From Agelaius tricolor (lineage: Eukaryota; Chordata; Aves; Passeriformes; Icteridae), in NCBI GenBank assembly GCA_023055355.1, contig JALJCS010000010.1, positions 25,993,001 through 26,057,000 of the forward strand: a stretch of DNA of 64,000 bases. Reading direction: 5' to 3'. A program made the translations under genes and the position numbers. How positions within the stretch are numbered: position 1 is the first letter of the stretch; every line of letters begins with the position of its first letter. The notes under the pieces were generated by a model. It was not told the origin of the DNA. It did not search any database and was given only the letters and a program-made list of their open reading frames with translations. Of the stretch, positions 24,897-37,200 are shown piece after piece.

Positions 24897-27800
24897 ATGG
24901 AAGAAATATCAGGTGAGTTAATAAATTACAGTTGGAGAGAAGTTTTAGTAAAAGCTCATTGTTTTCTACGTGTTCTGTCCTTTGTACCCCAACACAAAAC
25001 AAGGAACAGCTGCAAGGTTTTGGTAAAAGCTTGAAGTGGGAGGTGCATTAAGGTAGTGAAAAGCCACTTTGGCAATATATCTCACTTTTATTTTTTCTTG
25101 TCTTTAGATAAGGAATAATCAAAGTGGAAAGGAGGTACATGTAAAGAAGGAATTTCCTTCTTGTATTTTAATGTGTGTTTTCTCTTTACTTGAAATAAAT
25201 GGCTTTTGTTAATTCAGTCGATGGTTAAACATCTAGAACTTTCAAGTTTAATTTAAGACAATAATCCTTGTGTCGGAAAAAAACCACACCTGAATATCAA
25301 ATCTTTCTAGCCAGGTCATGAAAATAGTTTAGAAGTAAAAGTTTTGTAAGTAGTTCCAGACTTGGCCAAGTCTTTCTTTTATACCAAAACCCCCTTTATT
25401 GTCTGTGGATGCTTTTCACTTCAGCATATTCTGAAATGCACAACTTTTATTTTGTGACTTATTTCTTTCCTCCTCTAAAATGAAAAACTTTGGTGGAAGG
25501 GAAAAAAATATCACAATTGTATGTGCTCATCAATCCCTGTGATTCCAATTATACACAGGCCAGGATAATTGTAGTTTGATCTCAAGGCTGGCTATACATT
25601 GAATTTTAAAATATGTTTCTGACAAATGGTTTTAATTAGATTCAAGTGATGGTGCTGCTATTTTGGGTATTTTTCCATGAAGATTCAAAAGAAAATAAAG
25701 GTCCTTTTGAACTTGAAAAGAAGTTTTTCTCACTAGAAAAAGCTGTCCTAAGAGTGGTCAGTGACGCAATAATGCCAAATTCAGAAATTCTTAGAAGTGA
25801 TGTTGACTTTGTGTTCTCTTTTATTAACTCTGAAATCATAGGCTAATGACTCATATTCATATATTTGAAACTAATGCAGATTTATAGGGCTTTGAGCACA
25901 AAGAGCCAGATGCTTCCCCAAGCAGGGAGCCCAGAGTGAACAAGACACTTGGAAGACACTTCCCAAAGTGCCTGACATTGCCTTCTGGCACAAAAATCTC
26001 TTATGTTTAAATACAGTCACGATTTCAGATCCTTGCAGGCTGCAGAGCACAGGGAGCTCCATCTCTCAGTGAAATCAGTGAGGATTTTACTATTGATTTT
26101 AATCAGTGATCCATCTCTCAGTGAAATCAGTGAGGATTTTACTATTGATTTTAATCAGTGATAAGTCAAGAAGAGGTGCTTTGTCCAAGCTGAGGAGTGG
26201 AAATTGTGTTAAAACTAATCAGTTGAGGAACCTTATCCTACAGAATTCAGATCACCAGAAAATGGAAGTTATCTCATTCCTTCCTGTAAAGTATTTTAGA
26301 GAAAGGATAGAAGGGAAATATTTAGATGGGAAGTTTGGAGGTGCATGAATCTTTTCTGTTCTGTGCTCTTAGAAGTCCTTATCAAAAATTCTGCTGCCTA
26401 TGTAAACGCCAACCAAGTCCAGGGATTATGTTCTGGTATTTGCCTGCCATCAACCCCTCCTTGGCTGGACTCCCTTTGCTGCTGATTGCTTTGAGCCATA
26501 GCAGAGACTGAGGAAGAGAGGAGGCAATTTCATATTGCCTCCCAGCAGGAATCTTGCACTAAAAATCTAGTGGTTATACTCTCATTCTCCATTACTGTAA
26601 TATTACAGAAAAGACAGAAGAAAATTTTTTTTTTTTTTTAAATTATGAATCTCTGGTTGCAAAGGAATAAAGCCTCTGAAAGAGCAATTTGGTGCTAAGA
26701 CAACTCTGTCTGTCCTCTGCTCAATAGCAATCTAATTTTAGATGGTTTGGATAAAATTGTTTGGCCTCTTTGACCTTTGATAGAGAATCAGAGTTTGTTT
26801 GAAGACTTTTTGAGTGAGCCCAGCACCTCGGCACTGATCCCATTCCGATGCTGAGCTGAGAAATGAGGCAGTTCTGGTAACGGAAGGCTTGTGTGATTCA
26901 ATAATCTGCTTTCCCATACATGTATAATTCAGCCCGGTAAATCTCCTCATGAATCACCTTCTTGTTTATTTTCCACTCTCCCTGATTAATTTGCTGATTT
27001 CCTCAGTGCTGATGTTTATAATGGGAGGCTGTTCAGAAGGTCAAAATGCCTCTCACTGGGCACTTACTTCTTTTTTTCATTTGCCACTAGAAAGCAAAAG
27101 TGTGATCAGCGGCAGAAAGGTTTCCTCATGTATTTATTTTTTAAGTTAAAACCTACAGATACCTTGCTGGTTTCTTATATAGTGAAAAAACAAACAAAAA
27201 GAATTGTATTTCTTTGGATATGATTTCTACTGCATTGCTCGGAAAACATAATAATTTGGTTAAGTCATTCTGAAAACATGTTTTTTGGGTTTTTTTTGGT
27301 TTTTTTTTTGATTAGTTGAAGTATTTTTAATGACTTGGACTGTATTGTATGACCTGTAATAAGAAATCATGAATATTTACAGTAGAGGGAGCAATAGCCC
27401 TATTGCTGCACTATTTCTCTTTGGCTGTAGGTTGTGTTATAGCTTTATATAGCAGATGTATAGAAAAACAACAATTACAGAGATGTAATGATGTGTTCTT
27501 TTCTGTAGTAAAGTTTCCCTCATGATTCATATTAACTATTGAACTAGTACTTTCCTTTTAAAAAGCAGAAAATTATGCTTCTGGAGTTGTCTCACCATAA
27601 GCTGGATGAGTGCAACAGCAATACTATTTCAACCTGAAAGAGATTTCCTTTTTCAATTGCTACCTTAAAATTATGCTCTTATCAGAAAATTTAAATTCTA
27701 ATCCGTATATTTAGCACTTGGGGTTTTTTTTTTAGGTTTTTTGGTTTTTTGTTTTTTTGGTTTTTTTTTTTTGAGACTTGCTGAATAGTTTAAAACCTCT

Positions 27801-28278
27801 GAGTGTTTTGTGCTACCTGTGGTTAACAAGACCCTTCTGGTGTTGCTATGGAAATTGTGAGGTTACAGTATGCACATGCTGGATCTTCTCCACGCTCAAA
27901 TGGGAGTGGAAGAGGTGATGGTAGTTCAGTCTCTTTGTTCAACTGCATTTCCCTGAAGCAGGAGACAGACAGAAAAATTAGAAAATTATTTGGGTAAAGT
28001 CATCTTAATGCAGAATGTGTCTTTAAAACCTCTCTCTATTCAATGCAATGAGCCATACAGGCTATTTCCAGTATCAGCCTTCCCAGATTGGACTTTTAAC
28101 TGCAGGTCAAATAAAAATCAATGCCATTACTGGGCAGCCCATTTTCACTAATCCTTTGGGTGGTCACTTGAGAAAGATTTCTCCATTGTACAATGTATTT
28201 CCTTCAACTGAAGAGGCTCTTCAAAAGGAGGAGGATGATGAGCTTGGCACTGATGTGTCAGCTGAAGCTTTTTTGTGA
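24897..28278 (+). CDS. Candidate small two-exon gene, 77 residues, unrecognised
   Basis: Exon A (24897-24912) starts at a good Kozak site (TCTACCATGG), encodes MEEIS plus one base and ends at a consensus donor (ATCAG|GTGAGT). Exon B (28061-28278) follows an acceptor (CTCTCTATT...CATACAG|GC). Phases agree: 16 + 218 = 234 nt, ending in TGA. The predicted protein has a block YFQYQPSQIGLLTAGQIK, then NAITGQPIFTNPLGG, then an acidic tail (KEEDDELGTD). It has no signal peptide or membrane segment. The composition looks coding, but I do not recognise the family. An upstream acceptor (TATCCTTTTTAG at about 24831) suggests exon A may have a 5' UTR exon before it. Alternatively exon B is read alone from ATG 28048 (76 residues, MSHTG start), or it is a chance or pseudogene ORF. 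Further exons in the 3.1-kb intron cannot be excluded. Confidence 0.42.
26058..26161. repeat. Perfect 52-bp tandem duplication
   Basis: Positions 26058-26109 and 26110-26161 are identical (start TCCATCTCTCAGTGAAATCA, end TTTTAATCAGTGA). There is no third copy. Confidence 0.97.
27721..27773. repeat. T-rich (GGTTTTTT) low-complexity tract
   Basis: Runs of 6-12 T are separated by GG or G. A similar tract lies at 27281-27312 and a shorter one at 61828-61858. Confidence 0.9.
27842..27855 (+). promoter_or_regulatory. RFX X-box-like motif upstream of the small ORF
   Basis: GTTGCTATGGAAAT resembles the RFX X-box GTTGCCATGGYAAC, with three differences. It lies about 190 bp before ATG 28048. X-boxes mark many ciliary and sperm genes, so if real it would support exon B being promoter-proximal instead of spliced to exon A. 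A chance match is quite possible. Confidence 0.28.
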
Positions 28279-31200
28279 GGCTGCAGTGGGTGCACATCAG
28301 TGTAGGGTTTGTGTTAGTGCCTCTCCAGATGCACAGGTCTGGATGATGTAGCCAAGAACTGAAATGTGCCTAAATGCTGGTCTGGATTCCAGCTTCTGCC
28401 CCATCTTTACTTCTGCACAATTACAGGAGGGATATTTCTCCTATACGGTTGGGATTTTTTAAAGAGATTGGCTCCTGCAACATGTGGTGTCTTATGAAAG
28501 GCAGAGATGTGACTTATCATGGGAAGTGGTTCAGGCTAGAGGATTAATCTTAGGTGACAGTGGAAGGGTAAGGAATTTGAGCTGAAAGAAAAAGGAAAGA
28601 AGAAAGTTTGATTTTTCTATCATAAAATGGAAGAAAAAAGGAAGTCAGCAAATCAGGAATATTCCTATTGGGAAATTCTGAAATTTGGAAGACTTTTTCT
28701 TAAAATGTAGTACTTTGGTTGAAACTCCCTAGTGAGTTTAGGCTACAAACTCTTCCAAACAAGGCACTGTCTGCAAATACAGTCTAGATAGTATGAGGAA
28801 AGATAAGATCTGGTCTTAGCATGTTCTCCAGACATTATAGTAAAAATGAGACTTTTTAGAGGAAAAAAAAAGTAGGAATGGAGCTTTCTTCTTGTGGTCA
28901 CTGACAATGAGTAAACATAGATACCAGGAGTGTTGTCTTTATGAAACCATTCCTCTTACCAGAAATGTACTTACCCTCTCTTTGGAAGGTGATCAGAGAA
29001 AGGGGAGAAGAGAAGGCATGTGGCTCAGATGATGCTCTTGCCATTCAAGATGAGCTGTCAAAACATTGTCATTTATTGTCACTGACTCATTTAAAAAGCT
29101 GAATCACTAATGCATAAATGGCTCTTGTTCATAACATGATTTAAATGGAATGCCTCTGATTTAGTTCAGTTTAATTTGGACATCATGCCATCTTTGCAGA
29201 ATCGTGTTAATGTCACTTCCATTTTCTTCTTGAAGGTTGCTCGTCAACAATTCACAGCATCACCCTTTCATTTCCTTTTGGCAGCCCAGTGTTTCCTCCA
29301 TGTGTGCACACTGAGAGTTTCATTCTGATCTAGACTCACAGAATGGTTTGGGTATCGTGACAGAACCATGGAAACATTGTTTTGTCTCCATAACGGTGTT
29401 ATAATTACATCACAGTGTCTTGAAGCAATTAGCATTATAATAATATTTTACAAAATGTATGTGATGAGTGCATAGCAGTCTGTGCTGTAGCTTTTTTGTT
29501 TGGTTTGTACTGAAGTTTGTTTTAGAGGCCTCCAAAGAGTGGTAGTTAGTTAAAAATGTTTACACAATAATTAGCATTTGGGTACATTTCAGCAAAAAAC
29601 CCCCGATCTTCCTACCTTGTCATAAGTAATTGCCTTTTTCTGTGTTAACTCAGAAAGAATTGATGTATTAAAGCTATTTTTAACCACAAGGTTGACAATT
29701 TATGAACCAATTAACTCTCCACTTTTCAATAGCACTCCTTGAGCATGTCAGAACACTGTAAACTAGAACATGGGTTCCTTGCCACTCTTGTGAAGAAAAT
29801 AGTATCGCTATACCCATTTTACAGAAGTATAAAAGAGCGGAACAGAAATGTGAATTGCTTGAGGTTGCTTTGCAGACTCATAGCAGAATTGTGCATTCGC
29901 ACACACACACTCGTGTGTACAAACCACCCAGAGCCATCAAGTCCTTCTACTTACTGCTGACAACTGTCACGCAATTCTTGAGTTTTACTGATCAAGTTCC
30001 AGCTCTGTTTTTTTAATTCAGATACTTTGTCTTTCATTAAGATTATACAGCAAAAGTTGTGAAAATAAGATTTCTAAAACCATGAGTAGAAATTTGCCAA
30101 TTGCAAGGAAATAGAAAGCACTGCCCTAAAGACTCAGAAAATCAAATAAGAGTCAAATTCTGCTGTTGTTCCCTGTTTGAAATATTGAAATAAGGCTCAT
30201 GACATTTTTTCCTCATCTGAGAATATTCCCAAAATGAATAAGGAAGTGACAGCCCTGGAACTTTAACTGTCTTTCCTCTGACTTCTATGACAGTTATACT
30301 GGACTCTAAAGAAATGAGTGTCTTTGCTTGTGGGGTGAACTAAAAGCAACATCTGTTGGGTAGGCTCAGAGGGAGGTTTCTGTGACCTTTTCATGGATTG
30401 GTTTCTTCAAGACTGACAAAGTTTTGCAGAGGGAGATTCCTGTTAGGTTGAAAGTTCAGAGCAGATTCTGAGTCAGTAGCTTTTCTGCCTGATGTTAGTG
30501 TCTAAAAATGTCCACCTACACTGTTATGGACAAAACCATAGCACAGCAGGGAGGCAGCTCCATGCTTTGGCAAAGTGTGGCAGATGTAGTCATTTCTTTA
30601 GGGATTTTTGAAATAATTTTCATGGTCTTTGGCACTAAACATCTACAGAACTGTAGTGGGAATGAAGTGCCTAAATCTACCAGGCTCTTGGCATAATCCC
30701 AGCATGGTGATGCTTTCTCCCCTCTTTTCCATTTCACTAATCTCCCTCTCCCCACCTGGGTTTGCAGGAGATGGAAGAGCTCCTAGAAGGAATGTGAACG
30801 TGTCAGCAAGCAGTTTGTGGTGCTCTTCCTGGGAACAAGGAAGATTAAAGCAAACACAGCCATTGCTGGTGTAGTGGGGATGTTCAGCTCCCTTGCACTG
30901 GAGGGGTTGAAAGCTTTAGACTCTGTTTTAAGTGCCTGCTATTTTGTTAGCACACCATAAACCACAGAAAGTGTTATTGGGCCTGGAACAACAAAGTATT
31001 GTGTCCCTGGTGGACATGGAAGCCCATCAAGCTTTTGTTTTCTTTGAGGATGTATGTTGGAGTATTTTTCTTTGTCTGATGCTTTCATGGTTGTGTTTTT
31101 TGCACCACTGAATGTATCACAGCAAAATCCAATTCAATCTTAAGAATAATCACTTTGTAGTTTGGAGAGTATACCTTTCAATACACACCATAAAGATCTA

Positions 31201-34200
31201 GAAGATTAATTGAATAACGAGGTGGTGAAACCAGGCAAGAAAATATGGAGGACTGGGAGAATGTCTCGAAGGATTTAATAAATTGGATGATTGGGCAATA
31301 TGATGGCAAATTAAATTCACAGAAGATAAACACACAACAATGCATTGGAGGAAATAATTGAAGCTGCTCCTGTGCACTGATGTATTCAGAATTATCTGCA
31401 ACTTCTCAAGTGTAAGAACTTGGTGTTATTGAGGGTAGTGCAAAGTCCAAGAGCTGATGCAGAAGGAATACTAAGGGACATCCTGGGCCACATTAATACA
31501 AGGTGGAAGAATAATTTTCTGAACAACCCACTTTACTGAAAGCATGTAGAATGCAAACATGTTGATTTTTAATTCAAGTAAGAAATTGCTCCCAATTAAA
31601 CTTCCTAGGATTCGTTCTGGTTATGTAATCTAAATGTATGATGAGTTGTGCTGATAGTAGTATTTGAACCTGAGCTTTTCAGCAATAAAAATATCTTATA
31701 CTGATTAAACTGAAAGGCATTTGGATGAAACATGGTCTTTTTGATGCTTGGCTTTTAATTTCACCAGACCAGGGACATTACTTCAGTCCCACAATTAGTC
31801 AATAGTAGGCATAGGACACTCATGTACACTACTGATGAAAACTAAATGCTGCTGTTGGGCCAATGTTGCAGATACAAGGCATAGGAAAAGTATTCAGTCT
31901 AATAAGTCAGACAAGATGATAGTCATTGGTAAATAAAGTAATTAGTATAGAATATTAATCTTCATTGTCAAAACTAGTTTTGTTTTCCCATATTTTAGAA
32001 AAATAGATATATTAAAAAAAGAAGTGTCTGTGAAACATTCCATTGATGGTGCAAGAATCGGCACAAGTATACATGTGTACCCACACATATGTGAAAGGAG
32101 CAGGAGGGATGGCCTTGAAAGAGATTAAAATAGAAGGATTGAAATGCCATTACAGATAAAAAGATACCAATTCATGAATTCCAAATTATATTTGATTGTG
32201 TGAATGGTAATAATGACTATAGTGTTTATTTCTGTTGCCTAGGAAAACTGCATATGTTTGCAATATTGACATTTGAATCTTAAATTCATGTTGTGCTGCT
32301 CGATTTTATAACTGATGAAGAGATGCATCTTTGAAATAAAAGCTTCTCCTGGCAGAGCTTACAATCAGTTATTCTTTTGCACTTGTAGAACATCAGACTT
32401 TGAGCAGGGCTGGCTGAGTTTTGGGTGTCACTCCTATGAGCAAAGGGACCAATGTGGCTGTTGCTCAGAGTGTGCTGGCATGGAGAAGAGAGAAGCTGCA
32501 AGAGAAATGTGTGTTCTTGGGCACTGAAGTGTCCTGCTAAAGCTCTCTACCATCTGCCATAAATGGGAGTATGGAAATCACCTCTATGCATAAGATCCAC
32601 TAGGGCTTCTTCCAGGACTAAAATTCACCCCGAAGTTGTGTGTTGTTCAGCTGCAGATCCAAGAGTATTTCACTGAACTGTAATGAATTTAGCTTTTACC
32701 TGAAGGCAGGAATATACTACAGCCCTGTTGCAGATAGGTTAATTATTATTTAGAGGGGTAATTATTCTCCAGAACGTCACAGTTCACAGCATAAAGAAAC
32801 CTTGTATTTGAATCTAAGAATTCTTACTGCTAATCTTTGTTTCTAATATATATTTTTTTGTTGGATCTTGGTAGCCAGATGAACTGTGGCCTATAGCTCA
32901 GACTTCTGGCAGCTCTGGAGCATGAGCTGTCTCATGCTGGCTATGCAATAAGGCATGCTAGCATAGCATAGCGTGGAATTGGTCTCTTCCAGATGTTCAC
33001 CAGAGCTCAGGGAAGAGCTGACATGACACAATCAAGGAAAGGAAGATGGTTGGTTCTTGTGTACAATTTCTAGATTCATTATATCAGTCAGTGATACAGA
33101 GCCCTTCTTTTTTAGCAGATATCAGTGTTTCTAAACAGATCCAGATGACCACAGAGGGTTTACCCTTTGAAGGAAGGCAGTACTTCAGCTCCAGCAGCTG
33201 TGAGGCATTATGTTTTCAAAGATACTCAGAATCATGTGTGGTCCTAAAGAATTTATAGCACAGCTTTCCTGGAGGTCAATTTTGATACCAGCCTCTATCA
33301 GATTGACAGATGGGGCTGTAGAAACACCTACCTTGAAGGCAGCTCTTCTGCTGAAAGTATGTCAGTCTTACCTGCTGTTATATAAATGACCTCCCTCTCA
33401 GAGCAAGTGTCACAGTGGTTTGGAACATATTGTTTTGAAAATAGTATCTGCAGATACTGTCTAGCCCCTTCTGCAGAACAGTATCATCTGTGACTTCCCA
33501 TCTGGTTCCTAATTTTGTCTCCTTCTAAGCTGTCAGCACACCAGATCCTCACACTTCTGTATGAATCTTGGCCCCATCAGCACTGGAACTAAAAATACAG
33601 ATATCAAAGTGGCAATATGTATTGAAAACTCAAATTATACAGAGGTTCTTTCTTGAATGTTCTGCCACTGAAGCATCTCTTCTAGGGGGAAAAACATTAA
33701 TTCTTGCAGTTGTTGGAATGGGCACAAACCTCATCAGGAATCTTCAGTATACCATATGTACATTATCATCCCTGACTCTCTAGGTCTCCTTGGGAGCCAT
33801 AGGAATCCATCCCTGACCTTTTAATGCATGAGAAATATAAGATGCTCTGAGCTAGATATGGTGGCAGTAGAGACCTATTTTTAAAGTTCAGAGCTAAGCT
33901 GGGGTTTGAACTGAGATCTGAAGAACCCCTGCAGGTAGGTAAGTACCAGGTCTGGAGTTGCTGTGGAGAGGGAAGGAAGGCTAGTCCTCAGCCCCTCACC
34001 CCCTCAGGAGCTCTGGGAAGCACAAGGATGGGGTTGTGTGGGCACAGCTTCCTCCTTGTCTACTTACAAGTTTCTGGTTGCTGTAAAATGTGGTTTTCCT
34101 GTATTCCCAGTATCCCAATACCTCCCCTCCATCACCCTTGCCGCCTGATGCAAGCAATACTGGGAGGAAGCTGGAGCTACTCTCCATCCTTGTGAATCTC

Positions 34201-37200
34201 TAGGCAGCAGGGAAAGGAGACTTGCTATTAGCGGAAAAGAAAAAGCCAAAAAGATAATAAATGAAGGAGAACATCTAGAACCTCTCCAGCTGTAGCTGCA
34301 AATGAGGCTGAAAATACATCTGGGGAAAGTGACAGAAGTGGAAGTGTGCTCAGCAAGGCTCTTAAAGCCCTCTGCAGAGAAGTGGTGACTTGAAAGCAGG
34401 GGGACACTGAGTAACTGAGCCATACTCCTGGTGTCAGGAGGAATGATGGCTGCCTCTGAGATGTGGCTGCAAGAACTGCTGTGTGTCTGGAGGAGTGTGA
34501 GGGAAAACTCCAAGTCACTGAATGACTGTAGTGCATCAGATTTGGTCTCAGAAATTATTGCTTATTACTTATTGCTGCCTTCAAAAACATTTTTTTAACC
34601 TCTCCCAAAAAAAAACCCCAAAAACCCACCAAAGCAACAAACCAAATCTAAACTGCCTCAAAAAATACCACTGAGGGGTATCTTCTGACAGTATCTCGGG
34701 TAAGAATTTGTAGATAAGCCTTGTTACATGAGCAATACTGGGATGTTTGCTTAATAGCAAAATAAAGTTTATTTGATTAAATTTATTAATTTGGACAATT
34801 AATGGAAAAAACATTCCCCTTAGTGGGTGGAGTCTGTTATGAACATCACAATATACATTTTCAGCATTACAGCTATTGCAAAGCACTAGGCTGGATAAAC
34901 AGCTGCCAGTTACAGGGACTGCTGGCAGGATTTTCAAGGACTGTACTTTGCAGTATGGAGTTCTAGGGGATTTTGAAAGGTTGTCACCTGATTCAATAGG
35001 AATGCGTGACTCATTTGATGTGTTAGCTGATTAATTTTAAGTTTACTAGGGCTTTTGAGGAGAATCCAAGGATTAAATATTATGGCACATTTACAGAGCC
35101 AAACTTTAGTTTTCTAACTTTGTGGAAAAAAACAAACCAAAACCAAACCATTGTTTTTGTTTTTGCATACATCACTACTAGTTTTATCACAGCAAGAAAC
35201 TTCTTTCTCACACTAATTTATACTGGTGAAATGGAAAACAGGTTAGTATTTATGTCCAACCATGTGTGAAATTAGTATCCTACGAGTGCATTGAAATGAA
35301 TGCTTGTGGTAATAAAGTAGTAGTCACTGTTTAATTTTAATGCATGCTTCACTTTAAAATTAGTTTTCTGAATAGCTACTATGTACATTTACATTCTTCC
35401 CAAAAACACTTCAATATTTAATATCTCCTTTTTCTGGTCTGGTTCTGTAATTCTTTCTGCACTGGTCAAAACTTGCCTGGGAGATTGCTTGGAATTTAGG
35501 AACTACTGGTAAAGAAGTACTACTCAGTATCACTAGGAATCTGGCAGAACTTCAGAATCAGGATTAAAAGTTTGCAGGAAAATCAGAATAAAATGTTCCA
35601 GCTTAACAGTGCCTTAAGACTGATGTTCTTTATGAACATAAAAGTACAGTGTACACTTGGCCAGCACAAGGTTCGCTTTTCAGGCCTGATGTAGCAAATG
35701 GAACCTGGTTGAGGAATACCAGTTTTGTGTTTAGATTTATTTATTTCATTAGTTAACAGAATCTCTGATCCACTAGCACTTATAGCAACTTATTTAACAA
35801 ATTAATCCAAATAAGTTACCAAGGAGAAAAGAATTTTCAGTCACTGTTGGCTCTTCCAGATTCATATCTGTAAGTTTAGCTAAGACTTGTGTCTTCTTGG
35901 ATGCATCAGCTGTTCTGCTTGTTGCTAATTCAGTCCAAGCTTCTCTGGCCAGAGTGGCAAATGTAGTTCTGGAACTTATGGAAGAGACACATTTGTCTGA
36001 TGATACTGGTAAACCTTTGCACTGCCACCATGATAAAAATATTCTATATCTTGTAAATTGTTTTGCTAATTGCTATTGCTTTCTACTGAGTGATGTTTCT
36101 GTAGAGAAGTGCTTATTGCTCAGCTTTCTGTCCAAGTTTGGGGAAATTGGAATTTGTTTCAGCTCTGAAAGCAGGAGACTAGATGGTAACTGAGCAGCCA
36201 TTCCCATTTCAGCTGTGATCCAGAGGGGGAATATAAAAAGAGTAGGGATGATACTGGGACAGGGACTTTGGCATGGTATTAGAGCTTGCTCTATGCCTGC
36301 CCATACAGCTGTTCCACATCTGAGCAAACAGTAGAGCTAAGCCACATGTGTGAGTATGAATGTGGGTGCTGCAAAGCCAACCTTGATATGTGCATGCTGT
36401 CTGTTGAGCCAGAAATAATCTTTGGCATATATATGGGCATTTGAATTTAAGCATATGAAGCATATCTTCTGCCTCCTCCATCCTGCCCTGGAGGCTTCTC
36501 TGAACACCCTGTCTCCAGGGACTTGCAGATTTTCCTTTGCAGGATCCCTGATAGTCTAGAATACAGATGGAAATTCCCACCCAACTGTGCCTGGTCCCAT
36601 ATAAGAGCATAGTAATTTCAAGTCTAATACCTAGACATAGGCCTAAACAGGTGTGAGAAATTCTTCTCACATACCCAGAATGTAGCTGTAAATAACTTAT
36701 TAACAAGGCAGCCTTAGGTGCTTTTAAGACTTAGATTTTCCTGCTCTACTATTCAGATTTTCTCTTGATTCCACCTCCTAAAGCACTCTCTATTTAGACT
36801 TTGCTGTATCACTGAATGGGAGGGACTTCTGCACAAGCAATGGTCTCTGCAGCACTTTACAGACTGCAGCTCATCTGCTGAGTCTGGCAGATTGGTTTTT
36901 CTCCCTGTCCCTTTTGAATGACAGCTCTTGACCCATGTACTGTCTTTTGTAGCACTGGACTCTGTGCAGGACACACTTTTGCATGTACCTTCTCAGAGTC
37001 CTGCTCTGATTCCAGCAGTGCAGCTGTCCTGGAGCCATCAAATATATTTCTCCTGTCTTGGATCTGCTGTCTTGGAAAGATGAATTTTACTTATTTCTTG
37101 TTCACATTCTTCTCCTTCCTCCCTCCTGTAGCATGCAAACTCATGAGATTTAGCTAAAAAATGTTTCATCTCAGATACCACCTATTGCCATCCCATTGGA

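Noticed and set aside
25640..25849. Protein-like frame at 25640-25849, with an overlapping frame on the other strand
   Set aside because: Composition is passable and an acceptor-like TTAATTAG precedes it, but it cannot join the candidate gene's exon A in frame, has no donor, and matches nothing I know.
35897..36193. 98-codon plus-strand frame
   Set aside because: No recognisable motif and no splice context; probably chance.
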